This document shows, piece after piece, positions 1-6,972 of a stretch of DNA of 24,495 bases. Below the pieces are notes generated by a model that saw only the letters and a list, made by a program, of their open reading frames with translations, searched no databases and was not told where the DNA came from. The position numbers were made by a program, and so were the translations under genes. Within the stretch, counting starts at the first letter, position 1. Each line of letters opens with the position of its first letter. Source of the stretch: Terrimonas_A sp040509495 (GTDB taxonomy: Bacteria > Bacteroidota > Bacteroidia > Chitinophagales > Chitinophagaceae); assembly GCA_040509495.1 (NCBI GenBank), contig JBEVKW010000498.1:1-24495 (forward strand). The letters run 5' to 3'.

Positions 1-942
1 GTATGCTAATTCAAGGTTGCCGCCCGAATTATAACCTGCATGTCTTCCCGTATCAGCGAAATAGCGGCGGGCGAACTGGGATGAATTTGTCAATGCTGTA
101 TATTCCTGCTTGCCATAAGTATTAAATCCCAGATTCCTCGCGTAGTAAAAAAATGAAGTAATGCCCAGCTTTCCATATTTAAGATTGAAGCTGGCATTCG
201 GGTTGACTTGCCCGATGGTGTTATAGTTGAAACTTGTGTGACCATTGTAGCCAGCCACCTTTTTCTTTGTGATGATATTGATCAGCCCGGTGAGTCCTTC
301 CCCTTCATACTTCGCGGATGGGTTCGTGATCACTTCGATCCTGCTGATCGTATTTGCAGGAAAGGACTTCAGTACTTCGCCGGCATTAGAAGCAAACATG
401 GAAGTTTGTTTGCCATTCAATAAGATCTGGAAACTCGTTTGCCCCTTAAGATACACACCGCCGTTTCCGTCCACGCTCACGAAGGGAAGTTTTGCCAGTG
501 CTTCTGATGCCGAACGTCCCTGCAGGGAAAGGTCCAGTTCCACATTGTAAGCGATGCGGTCTTCATTGGCCTCGATCAACGGCTTTGTTGCCATAACTGT
601 TACGCCTGATAGTTCCCTTACATTTCTCGTCAGCAGAACCGTTCGTGTTACTGTTTTTTGATCTGCATCTATCAGGAAGGACCCGGTGGAAGCATTTAGA
701 AATCCAACTGAAGCTGCGGATATGAAATATTCGCCGGAGGCAATTCCCGTAAAAGCAGCGTTGCCGGATGAATCTGTAAGACTGTTCTTCAGGATCGTTC
801 TTGTATCTGCTTTGTGGAGAGAAACCGTTGCTTTTGATATAGGAGCTTCAAGGGTGTCAAGAACTTTTACGAGGATGGCTGTCTGTGCTTCTCCAACGAT
901 GGGAATGGCCGTTAATAACAAAAGGATAATGAGTAAACGCAT
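1..942 (-). CDS. TonB-dependent receptor / outer-membrane beta-barrel family protein, N-terminal part
   Basis: Reading the minus strand from ATG at 942-940 gives 314 codons without a stop, running off the left edge. Residues 1-20 form a signal peptide (hydrophobic LLIILLLLTAIPIV, then GEAQ). Residues about 21-104 resemble the carboxypeptidase-regulatory-like/peptidase-associated beta-sandwich found at the N-terminus of Bacteroidota receptors. A linker LSGVTV (111-116) leads into a plug domain, about 118-230, containing ALAKLPFVSVDGNGGVYLKG and ISRIEVITNPSAKYEGEG followed by GLINIITKKK. The remainder is the start of the outer-membrane barrel with alternating aromatic strands. The domain order fits the OMP_b-brl_2 receptors rather than SusC, because no SusC-type signature is seen in the visible part. 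Substrate is unknown. It diverges from a LytS/LytTR pair, which may control it; that link is inference. Confidence 0.88.
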   Translation of the reverse strand, partial: MRLLIILLLLTAIPIVGEAQTAILVKVLDTLEAPISKATVSLHKADTRTILKNSLTDSSGNAAFTGIASGEYFISAASVGFLNASTGSFLIDADQKTVTRTVLLTRNVRELSGVTVMATKPLIEANEDRIAYNVELDLSLQGRSASEALAKLPFVSVDGNGGVYLKGQTSFQILLNGKQTSMFASNAGEVLKSFPANTISRIEVITNPSAKYEGEGLTGLINIITKKKVAGYNGHTSFNYNTIGQVNPNASFNLKYGKLGITSFFYYARNLGFNTYGKQEYTALTNSSQFARRYFADTGRHAGYNSGGNLELAY

Positions 943-995
943 TAGCAGGTATTTGCTGTCGAAAGTATTCCCCTGTGGCGCGGGGATCATTTATT

Positions 996-1064
996 TTCTG
1001 CAAACGCCCCTTATCGTACTACGAAGTCTGACGTATGTCGGTGGGAGAAGCGGTGTTTGCAGAA
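996..1064. repeat. Inverted repeat in the divergent promoter region
   Basis: TTCTGCAAACGCC (996-1008) and GGTGTTTGCAGAA (1052-1064) are complementary over 13 positions, with one G/T mismatch that would be a wobble pair in RNA and a perfect 10-bp outer arm. The spacer is 43 bp. It lies between the receptor start (942) and the kinase start (1149), where promoters of both genes must sit. It could be two half-sites of an operator or a structured leader. No regulator can be assigned from sequence. Confidence 0.5.
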
Positions 1065-1108
1065 TATCCAGGCAGGTTAATAGTGTTAAAAGGGCTGTTC
1101 ATTGTCCG

Positions 1109-1130
1109 AAAGGCCCTTGCGGGGCTTTTT
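1109..1130 (+). terminator. Terminator-like hairpin just upstream of the kinase start
   Basis: AAAGGCCC, loop TTGCG, GGGCTTTT forms an 8-bp stem with one G/U pair and ends in a run of five T. It lies only 18 bp before the ATG of the histidine kinase, with no plus-strand gene upstream for it to end. It may be an attenuator or part of a structured leader, or it may block read-through into the TCS genes. Confidence 0.4.
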
Positions 1131-1148
1131 CGTTATTTTGGTGCGCAA

Positions 1149-2204
1149 ATGACGAAAAAAGCACTGATCGGCGTACACCTGGCGTATTGGTTTTACTTTA
1201 TGATAGTGACCGAATTCGCCAATAACCTTGCCTATAAGAACAGGTGGTTCGCTCTTTCTGATAAAATCGGTTTGCTGTTTATAAGTAACATGGTGATCTT
1301 TGGCTTTATATTTTATTTCAATTACCTGGTCCTTCTTCCCCGATTTTTTAAACGCAGAAAATTCCTTCAACTGATCCTGTCCTGGATCTTGTTGTCAATA
1401 AGTTTTGTAGGGCTCCGGTACTTTTTCCAGGAATATCTGTTCTTAAAATATTTCAATACCTGTAATTTCTGCTACACAGATTACGGCAGGACATGGCCTA
1501 TTTATGCCGTAAATAATTTCTTCCAGGGGTTGAGTAGTTTTATAATGGCGGGAACGATCATCTGGTTTGCGGATGACTGGTTGAGATCAGAGAAGCAGAA
1601 AATGAGATTGCAGAAGGAAAAGGTGGAAGCGGAGCGCGCATTTCTTCAAGCGCAGGTCAGTCCGCATTTTCTTTTTAACAGCCTGAATAATATATATTCG
1701 ATGGTGTATCATGGGTCGGAGGATTCTTTGCCTGCCATTCAAAAACTTTCAGGTATGATGCGGTACATCATTTCGGAAAGCCATTCTGTATGGATCGATC
1801 TTACAAAAGAGCTTCTCTATCTTGATGATTATATACAGCTCCAGAAATACCGCATCAAGGATGCAGCCATTCAATATACGATAGTGGGTGATCCCGCCGG
1901 CAAAGTAATTGCGCCGCTTATACTGATCTCGTTTGTTGAAAATGCATTCAAGCACGGGATCGTTACGGACCAGGCAAACCCCGTCGTGATCAGGATGGAA
2001 ATTATGAACGACAGCCTTAAGTTTCATATCGCAAATAAGATCAACCCGGACTCAAAAGATAGCGTATCCGGGATCGGGTTGAGAAATGTTGAAAGCCGCC
2101 TTGGTCTCCAGTATCCCGGGACGCACTCACTGGAGGTAAAAACGGAGAATGGTATTTTTGAAGCCAGTTTATCCATTGATTCACTAAAAGAGCAGCAATT
2201 ATGA
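1149..2204 (+). CDS. LytS/YehU-type membrane sensor histidine kinase
   Basis: A 351-aa protein. Four membrane helices are visible at about residues 8-24, 40-62, 73-94 and 125-141. A charged, coiled-coil-like linker (145-168) follows, then a His_kinase domain of the LytS type. The phospho-acceptor motif is QVSPHFLFNSLNN with H173. The N-box is VENAFKHG with N265, and the G-box is SGIGLRNVESRL at about 308-318, so all catalytic motifs are intact. An in-frame reading extends further upstream, but the ATG at 1149 is preferred because the protein then starts directly at the first membrane helix. The stop codon overlaps the next start as ATGA, indicating translational coupling to the response regulator. 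It presumably autophosphorylates in response to an unknown envelope signal and passes phosphate to the neighbouring LytTR protein. Confidence 0.93.
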   Translation: MTKKALIGVHLAYWFYFMIVTEFANNLAYKNRWFALSDKIGLLFISNMVIFGFIFYFNYLVLLPRFFKRRKFLQLILSWILLSISFVGLRYFFQEYLFLKYFNTCNFCYTDYGRTWPIYAVNNFFQGLSSFIMAGTIIWFADDWLRSEKQKMRLQKEKVEAERAFLQAQVSPHFLFNSLNNIYSMVYHGSEDSLPAIQKLSGMMRYIISESHSVWIDLTKELLYLDDYIQLQKYRIKDAAIQYTIVGDPAGKVIAPLILISFVENAFKHGIVTDQANPVVIRMEIMNDSLKFHIANKINPDSKDSVSGIGLRNVESRLGLQYPGTHSLEVKTENGIFEASLSIDSLKEQQL

Positions 2205-2896
2205 TCAGATGTTTACTGGTTGATGATGAACCCTGGGCGCTTGAATTGCTGACGAGTTATATCTCGCGTTTGCCTTCTCTTGAACTTGTTGCGGCAACAA
2301 CAAAGCCATTGGAGGCGTTGATGCTTGCCAACCCGGAGAAAACCGATCTGATCTTTTTGGATATTCAAATGCCTGAACTGAACGGTATTAAATTTATGCA
2401 GGCAGTCAATCAGCAGTGTAAGGTGATCATTACTTCTGCTTATGCTGAATATGCCTTAGAGGGGTTTGAACATAATGTAACGGATTATCTGCTGAAGCCG
2501 ATCTCCTTTGAACGGTTTTGCAAGGCTGTTCAAAAGGCTGCCGGGCAGTTGTCTCTTCCGGAAACCACGAATACAGCTTCCCATATTTTTGTGAAAACAG
2601 ATAATAAGCTGGTGAAGGTGAATTTTGATGAGATCCTTTACCTTGAAGGAGCGCGTGATTATGTATTTATACACACCAGGAAGGACAAGCTCATTACACT
2701 CGACAGCCTGAAAAATCTGGAAGATGTATTGCCTTCTTCACTTTTTGCAAGGATCCATAAGTCGTTTATAGTGGCAGTGGATAAGATAGATGCTATCGAG
2801 AAGAACCGCGTTGTGATAGGCGAGCATTTTCTGCCGATAGGAGAAATCCATAAAAATGAGTTCCTCGCATCGATCAACAAAAGCAGGAATAGTTAA
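2201..2896 (+). CDS. LytTR-family response regulator
   Basis: A 231-aa DNA-binding response regulator. The receiver domain (1-115) has the acidic pair D8/D9, phospho-acceptor D54 in FLDIQMPE, T78 and K99 (YLLKP), so all expected switch residues are present. Residues about 130-230 form a LytTR domain, with typical features KVNFDEILYLEGARDYVFIHT and ARIHKSFIVAVDKID. LytTR domains bind DNA as an all-beta fold, usually at imperfect direct repeats. It overlaps the upstream kinase gene by 4 bp (ATGA), the standard layout of a coupled LytS/LytTR pair. Targets are unknown; the divergent receptor gene, the downstream secreted protein and its own operon are the nearest candidates. Confidence 0.95.
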   Translation: MIRCLLVDDEPWALELLTSYISRLPSLELVAATTKPLEALMLANPEKTDLIFLDIQMPELNGIKFMQAVNQQCKVIITSAYAEYALEGFEHNVTDYLLKPISFERFCKAVQKAAGQLSLPETTNTASHIFVKTDNKLVKVNFDEILYLEGARDYVFIHTRKDKLITLDSLKNLEDVLPSSLFARIHKSFIVAVDKIDAIEKNRVVIGEHFLPIGEIHKNEFLASINKSRNS

Positions 2897-3034
2897 GATC
2901 AGCGGCGTTTTGGCCTTCGCTCATCGGAGCGGATCGAGCAAGGCTTGATACTCCAGTCGCCGCTAGCGCTTTCCGGCCCGAAGGTTTTCAAATCCCCCTT
3001 ACCGATCCTAAGGGGCGGTCCATTTAATGTCTAT
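2897..3034. repeat. Dyad-rich intergenic stretch
   Basis: No coding sequence is seen after the response regulator stop. The GC-rich stretch holds nested inverted repeats: AGCGGCG (2901-2907) with CGCCGCT (2958-2964), the palindrome CGCTAGCG near 2961-2968, and a hairpin CCCCTTA, loop CCGATCC, TAAGGGG (2995-3015). This is denser in structure than the other spacers and could be a dispersed REP-like element or a termination region. No second copy is visible in this window. Confidence 0.4.
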
Positions 3035-3057
3035 AAATCCCTTGAAATAGGGATTTT
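3035..3057 (+). terminator. Hairpin, possible terminator of the TCS operon
   Basis: AAATCCCT (3035-3042), loop TGAAAT, AGGGATTT (3049-3056) is a perfect 8-bp stem ending in four T. It lies 138 bp after the response regulator stop and 43 bp before the next start. The T-tract is short and the stem is AT-containing, so efficiency is uncertain. It could also act as a leader hairpin for the next gene. Confidence 0.45.
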
Positions 3058-3084
3058 CCGCTACAGGGTAATCTTCTACTTTTA
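3054..3084 (+). promoter_or_regulatory. Weak candidate Bacteroidota-type promoter
   Basis: TTTT (3054-3057), a 19-bp spacer and TACTTTTA (3077-3084) approximate the TTTG / TAnnTTTG consensus of Bacteroidota primary promoters, with one mismatch in each box. It sits 16 bp before the ATG at 3100. It overlaps the 3' arm of the preceding hairpin, which lowers confidence. Confidence 0.22.
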
Positions 3085-3099
3085 TTCAAACATCCGGGC

Positions 3100-4485
3100 A
3101 TGAAAAGTATCCTGTCTCTTTTGGTTTCAATGATATTGACCGCTGCGTGCTTTTCGCAGCAGGAAACGTTTAGTTTGGTGACCTATACCATACCATCCGG
3201 ATGGCACAAGGATGCCAAACAGAACCTTGTTGCGTTCTCTTCCTCTGATAAGAAGAAACGGACCTGGTGCCAGATCGGTGTTTATAAAGAAACAGCATCC
3301 AAAGGGTCGATCGATGCGGACTTTGAAAGTGAGTGGAATGAGATCGTGAAACCTATGGGGGCAGCAAACCCGCCGCAGACTTCTGAGGCACAGGAATTCG
3401 ATGGCTGGAAGATGAAAAGCGGTTTCGGGACGTTTACTTTCAACGGCAGCAATGCTTCCTCTTCACTGACCGTCTTCAGCGGTTATAACGTTTGTCTGAG
3501 TGTGATCGGTAATACAAACAGTGCGGATTATCTCCCCGCGATCCAGGATTTTTTATCAGGCTTGAAATTGTCCAGACCGGAGAATACGCAACCAGTGCAG
3601 GAGATTGTTCCTGCTAACCAGGTTCAGGAGAATACGCCGGCTTTTAAGGATAGGTTTACTTTTAACACAACTAATTTTGATGATGGCTGGGTCAGTGCGG
3701 TGCAGGCGGATTGGGTAAGTGTGACGAAAGGTAAGGTAAAAGTATTGTTGCACTACCCCAAAGACGGAACGATCTTTCCGGCTGATCCGGGGCCGATGAC
3801 GGATGCTGCCTGGAATATTCTTGTTGCTCCACGGTACAGTCATCTTCAGCAATACAAAACTTCGTATGTCAATACGTATAATCGTCCTTACCTTGGAATG
3901 GGCTATCTGACGGATAACAGCACACAGCAAAAGGTGTTTGTTGTGTTGTTCCATCAAAGCGCGGGTTGGATTGAAGTAGTATCGCCGGATAAGAACACAT
4001 TTATTCAATATTTCAATTTTGATCCTGAAGTTATCAGATGGGATAGCGATCCGGATGTTCTAAAAACGCTGGATGGTATGATCAGCCGCAACCGGTTTGC
4101 TGTGGCTGCATCAGATCTGAATGGTACGGGCAAATGGGATAATCGCTTTTCAAGCAATACTTTTTACTCCAACTACTACACCGGTGCCTATGCGGGAATG
4201 AGTACGTATTCCTCGTCACAATGGTTTGTTTTTGGAAATAGCCAAACATTCACCTGGGAGCTCATTGCTGCGAATTCTATGGGCGGTGTAACGAAAGCCG
4301 CCGGTGCAAAAGGCGGTGGGAAATTTACAGTCGTTAACAACTGGCAACTTTCTTTTAATAAGATCGAAGGCAAGGAAAAATTGTATGACGTTTACTTTTC
4401 AGCAATAAAAGGCGGCCGGGTCTTATTTATGAATGATGCAAAATACCCGGGTTCGGGCATATTCACCGGTTATACGAGGAAGTGA
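3100..4485 (+). CDS. Secreted protein of unknown function
   Basis: A 461-aa protein that I do not recognise. Residues 1-19 are a clear export signal (MKSILSLLVSMILTAACFS followed by QQ). A cysteine at position 17 preceded by TAA makes a poor lipobox, so signal peptidase I cleavage near SQ/QE is more likely than lipidation, though a lipoprotein cannot be excluded. The N-terminal part (about 22-155) looks like a compact beta-rich domain. A low-complexity Q/P/N linker lies near 160-180. A middle domain with many aromatics follows (about 185-330). The C-terminal 120 residues are rich in G/S/T/Y and aromatic strands, contain TGKWDNRFSSNTFYSN and end in IFTGYTRK, suggestive of a small beta-barrel. 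That fold is an inference. It lies between two sensor-kinase operons and is separated from both by hairpin-containing spacers. Confidence 0.8.
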   Translation: MKSILSLLVSMILTAACFSQQETFSLVTYTIPSGWHKDAKQNLVAFSSSDKKKRTWCQIGVYKETASKGSIDADFESEWNEIVKPMGAANPPQTSEAQEFDGWKMKSGFGTFTFNGSNASSSLTVFSGYNVCLSVIGNTNSADYLPAIQDFLSGLKLSRPENTQPVQEIVPANQVQENTPAFKDRFTFNTTNFDDGWVSAVQADWVSVTKGKVKVLLHYPKDGTIFPADPGPMTDAAWNILVAPRYSHLQQYKTSYVNTYNRPYLGMGYLTDNSTQQKVFVVLFHQSAGWIEVVSPDKNTFIQYFNFDPEVIRWDSDPDVLKTLDGMISRNRFAVAASDLNGTGKWDNRFSSNTFYSNYYTGAYAGMSTYSSSQWFVFGNSQTFTWELIAANSMGGVTKAAGAKGGGKFTVVNNWQLSFNKIEGKEKLYDVYFSAIKGGRVLFMNDAKYPGSGIFTGYTRK

Positions 4486-4804
4486 TTTTTAAGTGGAATT
4501 GACCCATGATCTCACCAGGACCGCGCACTATTCTTCCCGCTTTGCCGGTAAGAACCGTGCAGGAGGAACGGGCATAGACGTGCCCGCAAGAATTTGAGTG
4601 ACGGTAATTGTTTTGATCAACGCGTCATGTCATGTACCGCTTGTAAGATGCTTTGTACGGTTGCAGCGCCTGCTTTATTCAGCCATGGCCAGGCCAGGCA
4701 ATTCATTATATATTTTCCTCAATTCCTGCATTAAAAAAAGCATCTGGGCTGTTCTGCTCCTACGGGTTTTTATTATGAGCTATTTTGTAGGCTGAGCAGG
4801 ATGT
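4486..4804. other. Non-coding spacer with a small hairpin
   Basis: 319 bases with no convincing gene. CGGGCA, loop TAGACG, TGCCCG (4569-4586) is a 6-bp hairpin without a T-run and may be a weak terminator for the secreted-protein gene. The promoter of the following kinase pair must lie near the right end. TATTTTG at about 4782-4788 is only a partial match to the Bacteroidota -7 box. Confidence 0.4.
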
Positions 4805-5863
4805 ATGAAATGGAACCTACCCCGATATAGTGCAAAGGATCACCTGATATTGTCTTTTTTTGTGGGTCCGTTTACGATCAGCATTAACAGCCTTTTGCTC
4901 GGCTCCCGCTATTTTTCTGACTGGTCGGTATTCTTTCTTGCAACGGTTGTGGCAGCTGCTGATTTTTCGATAGGGTTTATCATTTGCCTTATGATCGGCG
5001 TATGGCTGAGGCGGCTATTCGAAGGGGAAGAAGGCATTGGCGTCCGTTTGCTGCTGATGATCTTTGTTTTCCTGATCATGACGATCGTGTTCCTCCTGAT
5101 CCTTTTTTACGGATATGAATGGATCCCTTTTTTCCATTACCAATTTGATGAGCTATCGTTTGCCTGGGCCTGTATCGGCACCGGGATCTATGTAGTTTTC
5201 ATTACATTCCTAATCGAAGGTCTTGCCCGTTATGAGATCTGGAAGAATAAGATGAAGGAAAATGAACAGCTAAGCCGAATGAACCGTCAAAGCAGGCTTC
5301 AGGGGTTGAAAAGCCAGGTGAACCCTCATTTTTTGTTCAACAGTCTGAACTCTCTCTCCAGTCTGATCGATACGGATGAAGATAGCGCCGAGAAGTTTCT
5401 TGATGAAATGAGTAAAGTGTACCGATACATGCTGCGCACGGAAGAAGAATCGCTCGTATCCCTGGCTGCTGAACTGAATTTTATCGGGTCTTATTATTAT
5501 TTGTTAAAGGAGAGATATGGGGACGGACTGCTGGTTGAGATCGATGTTCTTCCTGCTGATCTGGATAAATGCATCCCTCCATTAACACTGCAAACCATCG
5601 TTGAAAATGCATTTACACAGAACGTGATGATGAAAGATCAGCCGCTGATGATCAGGATCGGCCGGGATCAGGAAGGGCTTGTGATCCGAAATAACATTCA
5701 GCCCAAGACCATTACAGAAGATCAGGATGTTGAATCGGGGATCGATAATCTTGTGACAAGGTATTCATTGCTTCATCAGGCGCAGATCAGGATCCTGGAT
5801 AGCAGGAATGAAAGAGAAGTAAAAGTGCCATTGTTCAAGCCTCAAAAATCAGCTGCATTATGA
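4805..5863 (+). CDS. LytS-type membrane histidine kinase, first of a tandem pair, degenerate ATP-binding motifs
   Basis: A 352-aa protein with four predicted membrane helices (about 13-33, 42-68, 80-103, 119-139), a charged linker (143-168) and a LytS-type kinase domain. The phospho-acceptor motif QVNPHFLFNSLNSLSSL is intact with H175. The N-box reads VENAFTQN (N268) where the family, including its neighbour, has VENA.KH. The G-box region reads ESGIDNLVTRY instead of GIGLRN, so nucleotide binding may be weak. It overlaps the next kinase by 4 bp (ATGA). An ATG four bases upstream leads quickly to a stop, so 4805 is the start. No response regulator is adjacent. It may act as the phospho-accepting partner of the second kinase, or signal to the LytTR protein upstream; both are inference. 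Confidence 0.9.
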   Translation: MKWNLPRYSAKDHLILSFFVGPFTISINSLLLGSRYFSDWSVFFLATVVAAADFSIGFIICLMIGVWLRRLFEGEEGIGVRLLLMIFVFLIMTIVFLLILFYGYEWIPFFHYQFDELSFAWACIGTGIYVVFITFLIEGLARYEIWKNKMKENEQLSRMNRQSRLQGLKSQVNPHFLFNSLNSLSSLIDTDEDSAEKFLDEMSKVYRYMLRTEEESLVSLAAELNFIGSYYYLLKERYGDGLLVEIDVLPADLDKCIPPLTLQTIVENAFTQNVMMKDQPLMIRIGRDQEGLVIRNNIQPKTITEDQDVESGIDNLVTRYSLLHQAQIRILDSRNEREVKVPLFKPQKSAAL

Positions 5864-6921
5864 TCGTGAAGGCAATTCCCCGGTTGAAGATCTACTCGTT
5901 CCTCTTTTCCATGCCGATCATCGATGTTGCTATCAACCAGATCCTTTACCGTGAACGCCTATGGAGTGAATGGGAGATCTGGGTGATCTCTTTTCCGCTT
6001 GTATTCCTGCTCGGCTGTTTTTCCTGGCTGATGCGTATTACCGCTTCCGCGGCTGCGGAACGCAGGTATCCAGAACTTAACCAAACATGGAAGCGTTTAC
6101 GTTCGAAGATGTTGGTGTGCTGTATCTCGATGGTGACATCTGTTATAACTGTACTTGCAGTTTACAGTCTGTTTAATATCCTGGAATATTCTTTTAGGTT
6201 CTCTGATATCTGGCAGGGAGCAATTCTCGCCTTCTGTGTGAATGTTATTTTTGAAACGTTGTATGACGCGGAATATGCCATCAGCAAATACAGGCAGGCC
6301 GAGGAAGAAAAAGAATTACTAAGGCAGCAATCATTTACCGCAGAGTTTGATTCATTAAAGAACCAGGTAAACCCCCACTTTCTTTTTAATTGTTTTAATA
6401 CTGTCTCTTCACTCATCCGTGAAGATAAAGTGACAGCCATTCAATTCCTGGATGAACTGAGCAAGGTTTACCGTTATCTGCTAAAAAATAACGAAGAGGG
6501 TATAAGTACAGTTGCCGCTGAAATGCGTTTTGTTCATTCTTATTTTCAATTGCTGCAAACCCGTTATGGGGAAGCCGTAAGTCTCATTGTTCAAACTGAT
6601 CCTGATTTCGATCAGTTCCTTTTACCCTCACTGAGCTTACAACTGTTGATAGAAAATGCAGTAAAGCACAATATCCTTTCACGCGCCGCTCCATTACAGA
6701 TAGAGATCTTTATAGCTGCCGGAAATCCCTGCCTCGTTGTAAGAAATAATATCCAGCGCAGGCATGTAAAAGCGCCGAGCAACAGGATCGGTTTACGAAA
6801 TATCCAAATGAAGTATGAGTTGTTAAACCATGAAGGATTTTCCATTCACCAGGGCGAAGAATATTTTTCAGTAAATCTCCCTTTGATAAATCCTTACGGG
6901 GAAACAATTAAAGCCCCATAG
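5860..6921 (+). CDS. LytS-type membrane histidine kinase, second of a tandem pair
   Basis: A 353-aa paralogue of the preceding kinase. They share the frame QVNPHFLFN, FLDE[ML]SKVYRY[ML]L, AAE, SY, LL and RYG at matching spacing, which points to tandem duplication. Membrane helices lie at about 10-29, 38-60, 83-107 and 116-135. H173 is the phospho-acceptor. The N-box IENAVKHN (N266) and G-box NRIGLRNIQMKYELL (about 309-323) are conventional, unlike those of its partner. The start overlaps the previous stop (ATGA), so the two are translationally coupled and probably made in equal amounts. No receiver-domain gene follows; the next gene is convergent. The protein is likely an inner-membrane sensor of an unknown signal. 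Confidence 0.91.
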   Translation: MIVKAIPRLKIYSFLFSMPIIDVAINQILYRERLWSEWEIWVISFPLVFLLGCFSWLMRITASAAAERRYPELNQTWKRLRSKMLVCCISMVTSVITVLAVYSLFNILEYSFRFSDIWQGAILAFCVNVIFETLYDAEYAISKYRQAEEEKELLRQQSFTAEFDSLKNQVNPHFLFNCFNTVSSLIREDKVTAIQFLDELSKVYRYLLKNNEEGISTVAAEMRFVHSYFQLLQTRYGEAVSLIVQTDPDFDQFLLPSLSLQLLIENAVKHNILSRAAPLQIEIFIAAGNPCLVVRNNIQRRHVKAPSNRIGLRNIQMKYELLNHEGFSIHQGEEYFSVNLPLINPYGETIKAP

Positions 6922-6972
6922 CAACAATCACCTATCTCATTTACTTCGTTACTTTTTTTTATTTTATCTCGG

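Noticed and set aside
1135..1141. TATTTTG near the first kinase, and the same near 4782, as -7 promoter boxes
   Set aside because: They are one base short of TAnnTTTG and no matching -33 element was found at the right distance.
686..1225. 179-codon plus-strand frame opposite the receptor gene
   Set aside because: It is antisense to the signal peptide and N-terminal domain of the receptor and continues out of frame into the kinase gene.
4598..4795. 65-codon plus-strand frame before the kinase pair
   Set aside because: It has a GTG start, Cys-rich odd composition and no family likeness, and it occupies the region where a promoter is expected.
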